Source: Paenibacillus tyrphae (lineage in GTDB: Bacteria; Bacillota; Bacilli; Paenibacillales; NBRC-103111). From it: 64,000 nt of DNA. Location of the stretch: positions 32,188-96,187 of the forward strand of contig NZ_BSDJ01000033.1 in NCBI RefSeq assembly GCF_027925525.1. Reading direction: 5' to 3'. Shown piece by piece: positions 1 through 8,188 of this stretch. The first letter of the stretch is position 1; every line of letters begins with the position of its first letter. A program made the position numbers and the translations under genes. The notes beneath the pieces are model-generated. The model saw only the letters and a program-made list of their open reading frames with translations, was not told the origin of the DNA and made no database searches.

Positions 1-501
1 AATCAGCTCGTCCGGTTGCGGGATGTCAAAATGCTCGCCGTACATTTCCTCGGCCGGCAGCTCGATATATTCGCCGATGCCTTCGACGATCGAGTGGCCC
101 GGGGATACGACCCAGATGCGCTCTTTCTCGTCGGCTTCGCGCCATTTGAGGTCGCAGCCGGTACCCATGAGCTTCTTGAAAATTTTCGAAAAATGCCCCG
201 AATGCAGCACAATCAGCCCCATGCCGTGCAGGACGCGCTGATGCACGCGGTCTACGATCTCGTCCTGAACGTCGCCGTGGGCTTTATGGCCCCACCAGAT
301 CAGCACGTCGGTGTTGTTCAGCTTTTCTTCGGTCAGTCCATGCTCCGGCTCGTCCAGCGTCGCGTAGGCGACTTCGAAGTCCGCGCCCAACCCTTCGCCG
401 ATTGCCGTGTGAATGCCGTTTGGATATACGGAACGCACGATCTCGCTTTCTTTTTCATGACGGAATTCGTTCCAGACGGTTACGCGCAGTTTTTGGCTCA
501 T
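1..501 (-). CDS. ThuA-like (trehalose-utilisation family) protein, C-terminus cut by window edge
   Basis: The frame is open from an ATG at 499-501 to the window edge (167 codons), after the ribosome-binding site GGAGGGA. The N-terminus reads MSQKLRVTVWNEFRHEK and is followed by segments typical of ThuA-like proteins: DVLIWWGHKAHGDV, GLIVLHSGHFSKIFKKLMGT, and CDLKWREADEKERIWVV. The family has a glutamine-amidotransferase-like fold and is associated with sugar utilisation and catabolic glycoside clusters, but the reaction is not settled. It is divergent from an AraC regulator, which suggests that regulator controls it. The gene runs off the window, so its full length is unknown. Confidence 0.85.
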   Translation of the reverse strand, partial: MSQKLRVTVWNEFRHEKESEIVRSVYPNGIHTAIGEGLGADFEVAYATLDEPEHGLTEEKLNNTDVLIWWGHKAHGDVQDEIVDRVHQRVLHGMGLIVLHSGHFSKIFKKLMGTGCDLKWREADEKERIWVVSPGHSIVEGIGEYIELPAEEMYGEHFDIPQPDELI

Positions 502-620
502 GAGAGTGTCCCTCCAGATTGGAATTGAAGCGTTTCTTACAGTATAGTGAATCCCTTTTCAAAAAGATATTCCCAATCCTGTTTCGTCTGTATGCAAAAC
601 TGCCATCGAAGTCCGTTTCG

Positions 621-629
621 TGATATACT
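621..629 (+). promoter_or_regulatory. Extended -10 promoter element for the AraC-family gene
   Basis: TG, one base, then TATACT forms an extended -10 element; the -35 is weak. It lies in the 224-bp space between the divergent ThuA-like gene and the AraC gene. Transcription would start near 636, which rules out the in-frame TTG at 633 as a practical start codon. Confidence 0.45.
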
Positions 630-725
630 GAATTGCATAATGTGCCTAGAGAGGCTATAAGCGGATCTATTCAAAAATGGCTTGCCGCTACTGTATACAC
701 CGAAGCGAGGTGCGTCTGCGAACCG

Positions 726-1667
726 ATGAAAACCGTCGTCGAAATGCCAATGGAAACGGCCAGCGAGGAGGAGGTTATTTACCAGAACCCGCTGTTGTTC
801 TTAAAAATATGGGAAATTCTCTCGGATTCGCCCTACCACGGACTTTCGGAGAAATGCCGGTGGCATTACCACAAGGAAGTGGAATTTCTAGCCATCATCG
901 AGGGGCGGCTCGGCATCCAGACGAAGCATGAGTATACCGTCATCGGTCCCGGCGATCTGATCGTGCTCGGGTCCTCGCAGCTGCACCGAACGGCCAAGCT
1001 CGATCCGGGGAGGCTTCGCTATATCGTGTTCCAGGTCGATTTGTCCCAGCATTTCGACCAGAGCACGATGCCTTACCTGCACTGCTTCTCGGAGCTAACG
1101 CAGCCGCTGTGGAAGCTGAATTATATTTTTCACGACCATGATGCAGCACGGCAGGAAGCGTACGCGCTCATCATGGATATCTTCGCAGAATCCCAAAGCC
1201 GGATGCGCGGCTACGAGCTGGCCATCAGCGCTTCGATCAAGCGGCTGATGCTGCTGCTCATGCGCAGCGACACGGAGGGCGTGCTCGGCGGCGCAGAGGA
1301 CACCGAGCTGACCCGGCTCCGCCCGGCGCTTGATTACGTCGACCGGCACCTGAGCGAGAAAATCGCCGTGGAGGACATGTGCGGGCTGCTGAACCTGAGC
1401 TACCACTATTTCATCAAGTATTTCAAGAAGGTCATGGGCCTCTCCTTCGTCGATTACGTCAACTACAAACGCGTAAAAAAAGCCGAGCGCCTGCTGCTGA
1501 CACGCGATCTGAGCATCGTCGAAGTCGGCTTCGAGGTCGGCATCCCCAACATGGCCCAGTTTTACAAGCTGTTCAAGCGGCACAATCACTGCTCGCCGAA
1601 GGAGTTCAAGCAGCGGATGCGCGGCGAAGCCGGCGTCGGCGTGAGCGTAGCCGCGCCGCAAGCGTAG
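726..1667 (+). CDS. AraC-family transcriptional regulator
   Basis: This 313-residue protein has an N-terminal cupin-type sensing half (WHYHKEVEFLAIIEGRLG and a VIGPGDLIVL turn followed by LHRT) and a C-terminal double helix-turn-helix of about 100 residues starting near DYVDRHLSEKIAVEDMCGLL and ending in SPKEFKQRM. Such proteins bind a sugar or related signal through the cupin and activate nearby catabolic genes. The ATG at 726 is chosen because a GAGGTG precedes it and a promoter overlaps the longer TTG start at 633. It is divergent from the ThuA-like gene, its most likely target. The ligand cannot be told from sequence. Confidence 0.85.
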   Translation: MKTVVEMPMETASEEEVIYQNPLLFLKIWEILSDSPYHGLSEKCRWHYHKEVEFLAIIEGRLGIQTKHEYTVIGPGDLIVLGSSQLHRTAKLDPGRLRYIVFQVDLSQHFDQSTMPYLHCFSELTQPLWKLNYIFHDHDAARQEAYALIMDIFAESQSRMRGYELAISASIKRLMLLLMRSDTEGVLGGAEDTELTRLRPALDYVDRHLSEKIAVEDMCGLLNLSYHYFIKYFKKVMGLSFVDYVNYKRVKKAERLLLTRDLSIVEVGFEVGIPNMAQFYKLFKRHNHCSPKEFKQRMRGEAGVGVSVAAPQA

Positions 1668-1721
1668 CCAGCGGGTGGGGGACGCAGACGGGCCAGGGAC
1701 AGTGGGGAGATGGGACCGCAG

Positions 1722-1966
1722 GCGGCAGACGTAACCGTGCATGGGTGCAGACTGCGTGACGGGTGGTGGACACAATCGACGTGACACTGCAGCTCGCAGC
1801 CGTCGCGATCGGAACGTACACAGGCGCAGGTAACGTGATCGCACGTGGGTCCAGACGGCGGGACAAATGGTAGCGTAAGGTGACGTGACGTTGCAACTCG
1901 TAGCCAGCGTCGTGACGAGATAATCTGCGGCAGACGTAACCGTGCGTAGATGCAGACGACGTAACG
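1722..1966. repeat. Degenerate tandem repeat, period about 103 bp
   Basis: GCGGCAGACGTAACCGTGC occurs at 1722-1740 and again, identical, at 1927-1945 (205 bp apart). A diverged middle copy starts near 1822. A second segment, GTGACACTGCAGCTCG at 1781, recurs in altered form at 1884, 103 bp on. This gives about two and a half units of roughly 103 bp. The 770 bp from 1668 to 2438 has no convincing gene: the frames open across it are shadows or low-complexity. Confidence 0.6.
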
Positions 1967-2271
1967 AGCAGCCCCTATGATAACGGATGATCAGTGAGTA
2001 CAGACCCGTCGTTGCTGCACGAATGAGCGAAAACAACCCACGCCCTCTGCGCACCGCCCGCAGTATTTTGGCATCTCCCCAATTTCTCCCCCACACTCTA
2101 CGTTCCTTCGGTACATTTTTCGTGCCACGAACGGCTGGCTAGCGTACCAAAAGCTAGAGCATGGGGCAAGGGGTTCCAATACTCGGACAGGGACAAGCGG
2201 CGAAAGAGTACCCGTACAAAATAGAGGAACTCAAGTAACTTATTCCCTCCGAACCAGGGGTGTCTGCGAAA

Positions 2272-2295
2272 ATAGAGGAAGTACATTTCCTCTAT
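2272..2295. repeat. Intergenic stem-loop of the ATAGAGGAA type
   Basis: ATAGAGGAA, a six-base loop and TTCCTCTAT form a perfect 9-bp stem. A decayed relative begins at 2221 (ATAGAGGAAC), and a third, with a different inner arm, is the terminator at 2383-2409. They look like a family of small hairpins built on ATAGAG/CTCTAT. Confidence 0.5.
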
Positions 2296-2382
2296 CAGCC
2301 TCCATCCGCGCCACATGCATATTTTTCGACACGTATAAAGCATCTCAGTTCCGCTACATTTCGGCACCCCGCCAAAAGAAAC

Positions 2383-2409
2383 AAATAGAGCATCTCACGT
2401 GCTCTATTT
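2383..2409 (-). terminator. Rho-independent terminator of the nuclease-like/HTH gene
   Basis: AAATAGAGCA, a seven-base loop and TGCTCTATTT form a perfect 10-bp stem. On the minus strand it is followed by a T-rich tail (TTTGTTTCTTTT). It lies 30 bp past the stop of the minus-strand gene ending at 2439. Confidence 0.7.
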
Positions 2410-2438
2410 CTCCAGCACCTGCTAGAAACCTACTCCTG

Positions 2439-3104
2439 CTACAAAAACATCGGCTTCCCATGCGGATTCAGCAGGTAAGCCCGAACGCGCAAGGTCCCAG
2501 AAGCTGGCACAAGCACCTGTCGCTTTAAGAGGCTCTGCAGCAGCTCCCGCGCATACCGCACGCTTATCCCTAAGTGTTGGCTCACTTCCGCAGGGGTCAC
2601 CCGCCGCTGCTTATGAACGAGCAAGCGCACAATTTCTTTTTCCTTCAGGGTCAACGCGATCGGCACACTCTCGTCCCCGAACCATCTGCCCATCAGTTGC
2701 TGGATCATTTGCTGGCAGCGCCTCGGCTTCTCTTTTATATCGTCGTAAGCAAAGCGAAACACCTTCCAATCGTCAATCACCAGATGGTTCTGTCGGACAA
2801 GCTGATCGGCGAATTGCCATCGGTTCGCATCCCGGCTATGCGGACCATAGCCGTCGATTTCGAAGCATACTTTGAACGGCGGGCGCAAATAGGCAAAATC
2901 CAAGTAGCGGGTTCCATCCTTGAAGTCATGAACCTCAAACTCCGGATACAAGTGTTCAAAACGTCCGACAGCTGGCCACCACACTTCTTGCAGAAAAAGC
3001 TTCTCGGCATGCCCAAGCCCCTCCTTCAAACGCCGCAGCCTCTCACCCGCTGCCAACTGCACATGCGCATGCAAAAAAGCTTCGTAAGCATCTTGAAATC
3101 TCAT
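2439..3104 (-). CDS. DUF559/Vsr-like nuclease domain with C-terminal winged-helix domain
   Basis: The protein has 221 residues. Residues about 65-135 resemble the PD-(D/E)xK fold of very-short-patch-repair/DUF559 proteins: YLDFAY, then VCFEIDGYGPHSRD with the E-x-D pair, then RWQFADQLVRQNHLVIDDWKV. The C-terminal 75 residues (TLKEKEIVRLLVHKQRRVTPAEVSQHLGIS) look like a winged helix. GGAGGTGA stands 9 bases before the ATG. Whether the nuclease site is active is unknown; the second half suggests DNA binding. It stands alone between two terminators, so it is a single-gene unit with no methylase partner nearby. Confidence 0.65.
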   Translation of the reverse strand: MRFQDAYEAFLHAHVQLAAGERLRRLKEGLGHAEKLFLQEVWWPAVGRFEHLYPEFEVHDFKDGTRYLDFAYLRPPFKVCFEIDGYGPHSRDANRWQFADQLVRQNHLVIDDWKVFRFAYDDIKEKPRRCQQMIQQLMGRWFGDESVPIALTLKEKEIVRLLVHKQRRVTPAEVSQHLGISVRYARELLQSLLKRQVLVPASGTLRVRAYLLNPHGKPMFL

Positions 3105-3124
3105 CCCTCAGGCTCACCTCCGGA

Positions 3125-3164
3125 AAATAAAAAACCGCCCAATCTCCATTACGGAGATGGACGG
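3125..3164 (-). terminator. Terminator of the GH2-GH88 operon
   Basis: A GC-rich stem (CCGCCCAATCTCC pairing with GGAGATGGACGGT across a five-base loop) is followed on the minus strand by TTTTTTATTTT. It sits 70 bp past the GH88 stop codon. Confidence 0.85.
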
Positions 3165-3234
3165 TGTGTGCTTCACAACCAATTCGTATCCCTTATCATA
3201 ACGAATCAAGCATTAACAAGCAAGGCGCGCAGCC

Positions 3235-4386
3235 TTAAAAAATCCGATTCCGCCAGCCGAGCAGCTTCGCGATAGCCTCTACGTAATAATAATCGCCGTA
3301 GATCAACGAGACGTCGATATTTTGCCCGGCCGGCTTGTTGCCCGTACCTTCGAGCAGAATGCCTTCGTGCTCGGGACGGTCCCACGTCGCGTAATGCTGC
3401 GTCAGCGAAAGCAGAATGCGCTCCGCTGCACGGCGGTACACCGCGCCCTCTGCCCCCGGGAGCGCCGCGCCCAGCTCAATAAGCCCGGAAACGGCGCACG
3501 TCGCCGCAGACGTATCGCGCGGCTCGCCGTCGAGCGGGTCGGCGGCACGGAAATCCCAATGCGGCACGTGGTCGTCCGGCAGGCAGGCCAGGAAGTAATG
3601 CGCCACCTGCTGCGCCGCATGCAAATACCGTTTGTCGCCCGTGTAGCGGTACGTGTTCGCCATACCGTGCAGCGCCCACGAGGCGCCGCGGCTCCAGGAC
3701 GAGTCCGGCCCGTGGCCTTGGCCGCCGAGCGGCTCGATTAGCTCGCCCGTCTGCGGGTCGAAGCTGAGAATATGGTTCACCGAGCCGTCCGGGCGGATGA
3801 ACTTATCCACGACCGTATCGGCATGCGCTCTGGCGATATGATCAAAACGGGGATCGCCGATCTCCTGCGCTGCCCAGAACAAGATGGACAGATTCATCGA
3901 CGAATCGACGATCGACCAGCCGATCTTATCTTGATTCCACGCGCGCAGGAAGCTGCCCGCAAGATTGAACCGTCCCGCGAGGAAGTTCGCAGCCTGCAAG
4001 CCGCGGCGCTTGGCGTCCTTGTCGCCGGTCAGCTTGTATTTGATGACGGAGGTAGGAAGAAACTGGAACCCCACGTCGTGGTGAAAATTGTTGTCTTGAA
4101 TCGTCTTTTGCTCGAACTTTTCATCCCAAGGCCATGCGGCTTCCCGGTAGTGCTCTTTTCCGGTCATGTCGTACATGATCCACAGAATGCCCGGCCAGAA
4201 TCCGGCCGTCCACCAATCCAGCCGCATATCATCGTACAGACCGTCGGCTTTGGCCACGTGCGGCGATTTCTCGCCCAGCTGCCCGATCATCCGGTCCACC
4301 TTCACCTGCAAAGCGTCCCAAATCGCCGGGAGCGCCACCTTCAGATCGGACGCTTGCGCCCATTTACTCGTATCGATCACTGTCAT
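3235..4386 (-). CDS. GH88 unsaturated glucuronyl hydrolase
   Basis: This 383-residue cytoplasmic protein has no signal peptide. GH88 enzymes hydrate the double bond of 4,5-unsaturated uronyl residues left by polysaccharide lyases and release the unsaturated sugar. Family hallmarks are LDWWTAGFWPGILW (residues 56-69), HHDVGFQFLPT with Asp104 and IVDSSMNLSILFW with Asp161, matching the two catalytic aspartates of Bacillus unsaturated glucuronyl hydrolase in order and spacing. The ATG at 4386 follows GGAGGAGGAG; the frame continues upstream inside the GH2 gene but that part is not used. It follows the GH2 gene by 22 bp, so the two should be co-transcribed. The uronic polymer is not identifiable. 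Confidence 0.9.
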   Translation of the reverse strand: MTVIDTSKWAQASDLKVALPAIWDALQVKVDRMIGQLGEKSPHVAKADGLYDDMRLDWWTAGFWPGILWIMYDMTGKEHYREAAWPWDEKFEQKTIQDNNFHHDVGFQFLPTSVIKYKLTGDKDAKRRGLQAANFLAGRFNLAGSFLRAWNQDKIGWSIVDSSMNLSILFWAAQEIGDPRFDHIARAHADTVVDKFIRPDGSVNHILSFDPQTGELIEPLGGQGHGPDSSWSRGASWALHGMANTYRYTGDKRYLHAAQQVAHYFLACLPDDHVPHWDFRAADPLDGEPRDTSAATCAVSGLIELGAALPGAEGAVYRRAAERILLSLTQHYATWDRPEHEGILLEGTGNKPAGQNIDVSLIYGDYYYVEAIAKLLGWRNRIF

Positions 4387-4408
4387 GCGTGAAACTCCTC
4401 CTCCGGAA

Positions 4409-6910
4409 TCAAATCGTAATAAATGCCGTAGCCATCCCTTCACACGCCGCGCTGACCACCGACACCCGTGAATGCTCTGCCCCGGGCTTTCCGCCGCCAC
4501 CAACCAGCGACGCTGCCGGACCTCCGGCCGTAACGAAGTCCGTGACCGAGATGCCCGCCGGCAAGCCGCCCTGCGGATCGACGTAAATCCCGGCCAGCCC
4601 CGTTGCGAGCTGAACTAGCCGCGAACCGCGGATCGTGCCGAAACCGTCCAGCAGCCGGCCGTCTCCCGCAAGACCGAAGCGGACGAAGCTCGCCACGTCG
4701 GGGCAGAACACGCCATGGGCATCGTAGGCCCGTGCTTCCACATAAACCCGCCCGTCCTCTTGCGGCTCGGCCGTCAGCCGCAGCTCCGCAGGAGCGCCCC
4801 AGACCTCCGTCTGGTATTCGAAGGTCAGCTCGTCTTCCACAGTGACGCCGTCTTTGACCGCAACGACCTTCACATGGTTCATACCCGCTTCCAGCGCCGT
4901 CTCCCAGCGCAAGCCTGCCGCGGGGAAATTTTGCGAATCGCGCTTCTTCATGCCGAGGCTCCGCCCATTCAGGAACAGCTCCGCCTCCACGCAGTTGGAA
5001 TACACCTTGATCGTCTTCCGCTCGCCCGGAGCGCCCCAGCGTACCGGCATGGAATGCCCGTAGATGTGGACCATCGGCTTTGTTGCCCAATACGATTGGA
5101 AGACGTAATAAGCTTCTTTTTTCGTAAAATCGCGCTCGACGATCCCCTTCATGTTCAAATACGGAATCGGCGAATCCGGACGCACCGGCGTCGCAAAATC
5201 TTTAAACGACCACTGCGCCGCCCCGGTCAGCCAATCCATATGCTCCTGCGACTTCAAGTACCAGTCGATCATTTCGCAAAAATACGTCTCCGACCAATCG
5301 CCGTCCCGGGAGACGCGCGGCTCGCCGCCGGTCAGCAGGTAGTCGCCGTCGCGCTCGTCCGTCGTGCCGTCGCCGCGGGGAATAAATTCGAAGCCCGTGT
5401 ACGTCTTCTCCACATGACGGGTCGGCAAATTGTCCGCGCCCCATTCCATATGGAAGAATGAGCGCACATTGTCGAACGCCGAGCGGCAGCTCGCTTCGTA
5501 ATCGGTGTAAATGCCGCGGTACCAGCCCGCCCAGATGGAAGGCGAGTACACGTCAACGATGTCTTTGCAAAACTCGCAGCGGCGGATCGAGGTCAACCGG
5601 CTCGGGTCAAGCTTATGCGACAGGTCGTGGAGCTCCTTCATGAAGCGGCGGATGTCTTCCTGATCGAAATAGTCGAAATCGCACTCCCAATCGTTCTCGT
5701 TGCCAAGGCCCCAAAGAATGACCGACGGATGGTTGTAATGCTGCTCGATCATCGCCGTCAGCATGTCCCGGCACTGCTGCCGGTAGCTTTCGCCGCCAAG
5801 GCCGCCGCGGCACCATGGGATTTCTTCCCAGACGAGAATACCCAGTTCATCGCACAGTTCCAGCACGATACGCGACTGCTGGTAATGGCCGAGACGGATG
5901 AAGTTTGCACCCATCTCTTTGATGAGCTGCATCTCGCAGCGGATCATCTCCTCGGTCATCGCCGGTCCGACGCCCGCATGATCCTCGTGCCGATGCGTGC
6001 CGCGAAGCAGAAGCCGCTCGCCGTTCAGCTTGAACGGGCCGTGATCGACGAACTCGAAATACCGGACGCCGAACCGTTCCGCAAGCTCCGTCTCGCCATG
6101 CACGCTTTCCGCCCGGACGGTGCAGCCGTACAGATACGGATCGTCCGTGCTCCACAGGTGCGGATCGGCCAGTTCGTAGACCGCCAGCTCCTTCTCGCCC
6201 TCCCAAGGCAGGCAGCTCACGCTCGATTCCGCAAGCACAGCTCCTGCGCGGTCCGTCAGCCGGATCGTCAGCTTGAGGCTCTCCCGCTGCGCGTTCGGAT
6301 TGTACAGCTTGGCTCTGACTTTCACGGTACAGCTCTGCTTCCCATCCCCCGCCGCCAAGCGGCTCGTATCCGCTTCCACATGAACCCGGGCAAGAGATAC
6401 GGCAGGCACATACACCAGATTCAAATACCGGTAAATGCCCCCATACAAGTTAAAATCGCTCGCATCCGACGGAATCGTCTCCAGCTCTCGGCTGTTGTCG
6501 CACGCAATCGCTACCGGGACCAGCCCTTGATACCGCTCGATGCCCGCCGCTTCGGCCGCTGCCTCGGTAATGTCGACCGTGAACTCGTCATAGCCTCCGA
6601 GATGCGAGCCGACCTTGCTCGTGTACACATAGACATCGGTACGCTGTCCGGCGCCTTCAAAATGCAGCAGCGTCCGCCCGTTCGGATACGGATTGTTCAC
6701 CGCGAGCTTCGTCCGGTACCAGCCCTGCCCCTGATAATATGTGCCGTCCGGGTCCATGACGTCGAGTGCATTGTACGTATGCGGCAGCTCCACTTTGTGC
6801 CACGGTACATTGTAGTGATTCTGGAGCTTGTCAGCCCGCCATACTTCCCACGGACCGCCGAGGCTGCCCCGGTAATGCTCCCATGCTTCGATTAACCGCT
6901 GTTTGATCAT
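4409..6910 (-). CDS. GH2-family beta-glycosidase (beta-galactosidase/beta-glucuronidase type)
   Basis: The 833-residue protein has the GH2 layout: sugar-binding jelly roll (about 20-180), immunoglobulin-like domain (180-285), TIM barrel (290-590), then C-terminal beta domains. Glu405 in GLGNENDW is the expected acid/base and Glu489 in FFHMEWGAD the nucleophile. There is no signal peptide, so it acts on imported oligosaccharides. It is first in the operon with GH88, fitting a pathway in which GH88 removes the unsaturated uronic acid and GH2 cleaves the next beta-linked residue. The start at 6910 follows a modest AAAGGAA; a longer frame runs into the promoter region. Galactosidase versus glucuronidase activity cannot be decided. 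Confidence 0.88.
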   Translation of the reverse strand: MIKQRLIEAWEHYRGSLGGPWEVWRADKLQNHYNVPWHKVELPHTYNALDVMDPDGTYYQGQGWYRTKLAVNNPYPNGRTLLHFEGAGQRTDVYVYTSKVGSHLGGYDEFTVDITEAAAEAAGIERYQGLVPVAIACDNSRELETIPSDASDFNLYGGIYRYLNLVYVPAVSLARVHVEADTSRLAAGDGKQSCTVKVRAKLYNPNAQRESLKLTIRLTDRAGAVLAESSVSCLPWEGEKELAVYELADPHLWSTDDPYLYGCTVRAESVHGETELAERFGVRYFEFVDHGPFKLNGERLLLRGTHRHEDHAGVGPAMTEEMIRCEMQLIKEMGANFIRLGHYQQSRIVLELCDELGILVWEEIPWCRGGLGGESYRQQCRDMLTAMIEQHYNHPSVILWGLGNENDWECDFDYFDQEDIRRFMKELHDLSHKLDPSRLTSIRRCEFCKDIVDVYSPSIWAGWYRGIYTDYEASCRSAFDNVRSFFHMEWGADNLPTRHVEKTYTGFEFIPRGDGTTDERDGDYLLTGGEPRVSRDGDWSETYFCEMIDWYLKSQEHMDWLTGAAQWSFKDFATPVRPDSPIPYLNMKGIVERDFTKKEAYYVFQSYWATKPMVHIYGHSMPVRWGAPGERKTIKVYSNCVEAELFLNGRSLGMKKRDSQNFPAAGLRWETALEAGMNHVKVVAVKDGVTVEDELTFEYQTEVWGAPAELRLTAEPQEDGRVYVEARAYDAHGVFCPDVASFVRFGLAGDGRLLDGFGTIRGSRLVQLATGLAGIYVDPQGGLPAGISVTDFVTAGGPAASLVGGGGKPGAEHSRVSVVSAACEGMATAFITI

Positions 6911-6940
6911 TGTGAGGCCATTCCTTTCGCGCCAATAAAG

Positions 6941-6955
6941 TATGCTTTCAGCATA
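6941..6955. promoter_or_regulatory. Dyad in the divergent GH2/AraC promoter region
   Basis: TATGCT, three bases, AGCATA: a perfect 6-bp dyad in the 117-bp gap between the GH2 and AraC genes, about 30 bp upstream of the GH2 start codon. It is a candidate operator for the divergent regulator. Confidence 0.4.
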
Positions 6956-7027
6956 ACAAAAAAAACGCCCGCATAGTTTGGCGCTCTTATGATAAAATGT
7001 TGCTATATTACGGTGGAGGTCCCCGGC

Positions 7028-7924
7028 ATGAAACAGATGAACTACTTGAACCTGAATCGTCATCCCGTGCAGCTATCGTTTTACAAAGACCGGACGAACG
7101 AGTTCGTCGAAATCTACCACGCGCATCAGGGAATGGAGCTTTTATATGTTCATGAAGGGCAAGGAACGGCCGTTGTAGAACAACAAATCTTCCAGATGTC
7201 GCCCGGCACCGTCTTTTGCTTCAAGCCGTTTCAGCTGCATCGCATCCGGATCGGCGAGCTACCCAAGCAGCCGTATGTGCGCTCCTTGTTCGTCTTCGAA
7301 CCCTCCGTGCTCGACGAGACGCTCGCTCCGTTTCCCGGACTTCGGGCTTTTTTCCAATCGCTGTGGAAAGACCCGCTGGCCCCCCAGGTGTACCGGACGA
7401 CGGACCCCGCCGCCATGGACGCGCTGCTCCGTTCCCATCTTCCCCGCCTTGCGCCCAAGGAAGACGCCGAGCTGCTGCTGGAAGAGCAGTTGCTGTTCCT
7501 GACAGCATTCGTGCATCACTTGAAATCAGCAGCAGAACCGGCCGGCTCGCCGCTGACGGAGCGACCCGCACTGCCTAAAGCATCGGCTACCGCCGAGAAA
7601 ATTATGGCTTGGATCGAAAAGCATTACATGGAGCCCTTCGAGCTGGAACGGCTCGCGCAGGAGATTCATTTGTCCCCGAATCACGTATCCGCCGTCTTCC
7701 GGCAATCGGTAGGCAGCAGCATCACCGAATATTTGACGGCGCGCCGCATCCGGCAAGCGTGTTGGCTGCTGCGTACCACCGACAAACCGGTGCAGGACAT
7801 CGGCCGTGCGGTCGGGCTTGGCAACTTCTCGTATTTTTGCCAGCTGTTTAAAAAGCAGGTCGGCCTCACGCCGAACCGGTTCAAACGGGAACCGTACGAA
7901 GCGGACAGCAAGCGTAAACCTTGA
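7028..7924 (+). CDS. AraC-family regulator of the GH2-GH88 operon
   Basis: The protein has 298 residues. The N-terminal cupin shows FVEIYHAHQGMELLYVHEGQG and MSPGTVFCFKPFQLHRI; the C-terminal 100 residues form the AraC DNA-binding domain (MAWIEKHYMEPFELERLAQE, then NFSYFCQLFKKQVGLTPNRFK). The start is the ATG at 7028, 8 bases after GGTGGAGG; an earlier in-frame ATG lies too far upstream. It faces the GH2-GH88 operon across a short shared promoter region, so it most likely activates that operon in response to an oligosaccharide. Confidence 0.88.
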   Translation: MKQMNYLNLNRHPVQLSFYKDRTNEFVEIYHAHQGMELLYVHEGQGTAVVEQQIFQMSPGTVFCFKPFQLHRIRIGELPKQPYVRSLFVFEPSVLDETLAPFPGLRAFFQSLWKDPLAPQVYRTTDPAAMDALLRSHLPRLAPKEDAELLLEEQLLFLTAFVHHLKSAAEPAGSPLTERPALPKASATAEKIMAWIEKHYMEPFELERLAQEIHLSPNHVSAVFRQSVGSSITEYLTARRIRQACWLLRTTDKPVQDIGRAVGLGNFSYFCQLFKKQVGLTPNRFKREPYEADSKRKP

Positions 7925-7978
7925 TCTTGGGATGGAACGTGCCATGCCTTAGGGATGGCGTCCCTTTTCCTGCCATGC

Positions 7979-7984
7979 TATACT
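7979..7984 (+). promoter_or_regulatory. Extended -10 promoter for the erm leader transcript
   Basis: TGCTATACT gives an extended -10 (TATACT at 7979-7984 with TG at 7976-7977). No good -35 is visible. Transcription would begin near 7991, about 45 nt before the leader peptide. Confidence 0.45.
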
Positions 7985-7987
7985 TTA

Positions 7988-8007
7988 AAAAGGCTCACGA
8001 GCCTTTT
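7988..8007 (+). terminator. Hairpin after the AraC gene, at the 5' end of the erm leader
   Basis: AAAAGGCT, CACG, AGCCTTTT is a perfect 8-bp stem with a four-base loop. It could end the AraC transcript, or be the first hairpin of the erm transcript, since the predicted start lies inside it. The U-tract is short. Confidence 0.45.
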
Positions 8008-8036
8008 GACTTTAATGAATTACGAGGTATTTTTTC

Positions 8037-8078
8037 ATGTGCATCCAAATGTGCGTTCAATTCATGCGTTTACGGTAA
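8037..8078 (+). CDS. Erm leader peptide with C-terminal MRLR arrest motif
   Basis: A 13-codon frame with its own GAGGT 8 bases upstream encodes MCIQMCVQFMRLR and then stops. MRLR is the macrolide-dependent ribosome-arrest motif known from ErmD-type leader peptides, where the ribosome stalls within Arg-Leu-Arg when a macrolide occupies the exit tunnel. Here it forms the last four codons. The leader lies 110 bp upstream of the Erm start and just ahead of long inverted repeats, exactly where an attenuator peptide should be. Function is inferred by analogy. Confidence 0.8.
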   Translation: MCIQMCVQFMRLR

Positions 8079-8176
8079 TGTGAGGTACAGAACACATAAT
8101 CCCGGCTAAAAAAAGTTATTAGCCCGGGTTTATTTGTGCTGTACCTTTTTCATTCCCACAAAACGAATGAATGAGG
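8060..8176 (+). promoter_or_regulatory. Translational attenuator of the erm gene
   Basis: Several competing pairings are visible. AGGTACAG (8083-8090) pairs with CTGTACCT (8139-8146), enclosing CCGGCTAA against TTAGCCCGG. CCTTTTTCATTC (8144-8155) pairs at 10 of 12 positions with GAATGAATGAGG (8165-8176), hiding the Erm ribosome-binding site. ATTCATGCGTTT in the leader codons (8060-8071) can also pair with 8161-8172 at 11 of 12 positions. A ribosome stalled on MRLR would cover the leader arm and shift the balance, freeing the site. The folding is drawn by eye, without energy calculation. Confidence 0.65.
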
Positions 8177-8188
8177 TGCATATTTGTC

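Noticed and set aside
1095..2096. Long open frame on the minus strand opposite the AraC gene and the repeat region
   Set aside because: It is a shadow of the plus-strand AraC gene, runs into repetitive DNA, and its protein is Arg/Leu-rich without a domain or ribosome-binding site.
2098..2367. 89-codon minus-strand frame in the intergenic region
   Set aside because: It spans the stem-loop repeats, lacks a ribosome-binding site and has no protein-like pattern.
5615..6895. 426-codon plus-strand frame inside the GH2 gene
   Set aside because: GC-rich antisense frame; the GH2 protein on the other strand has full domain and catalytic-residue support.
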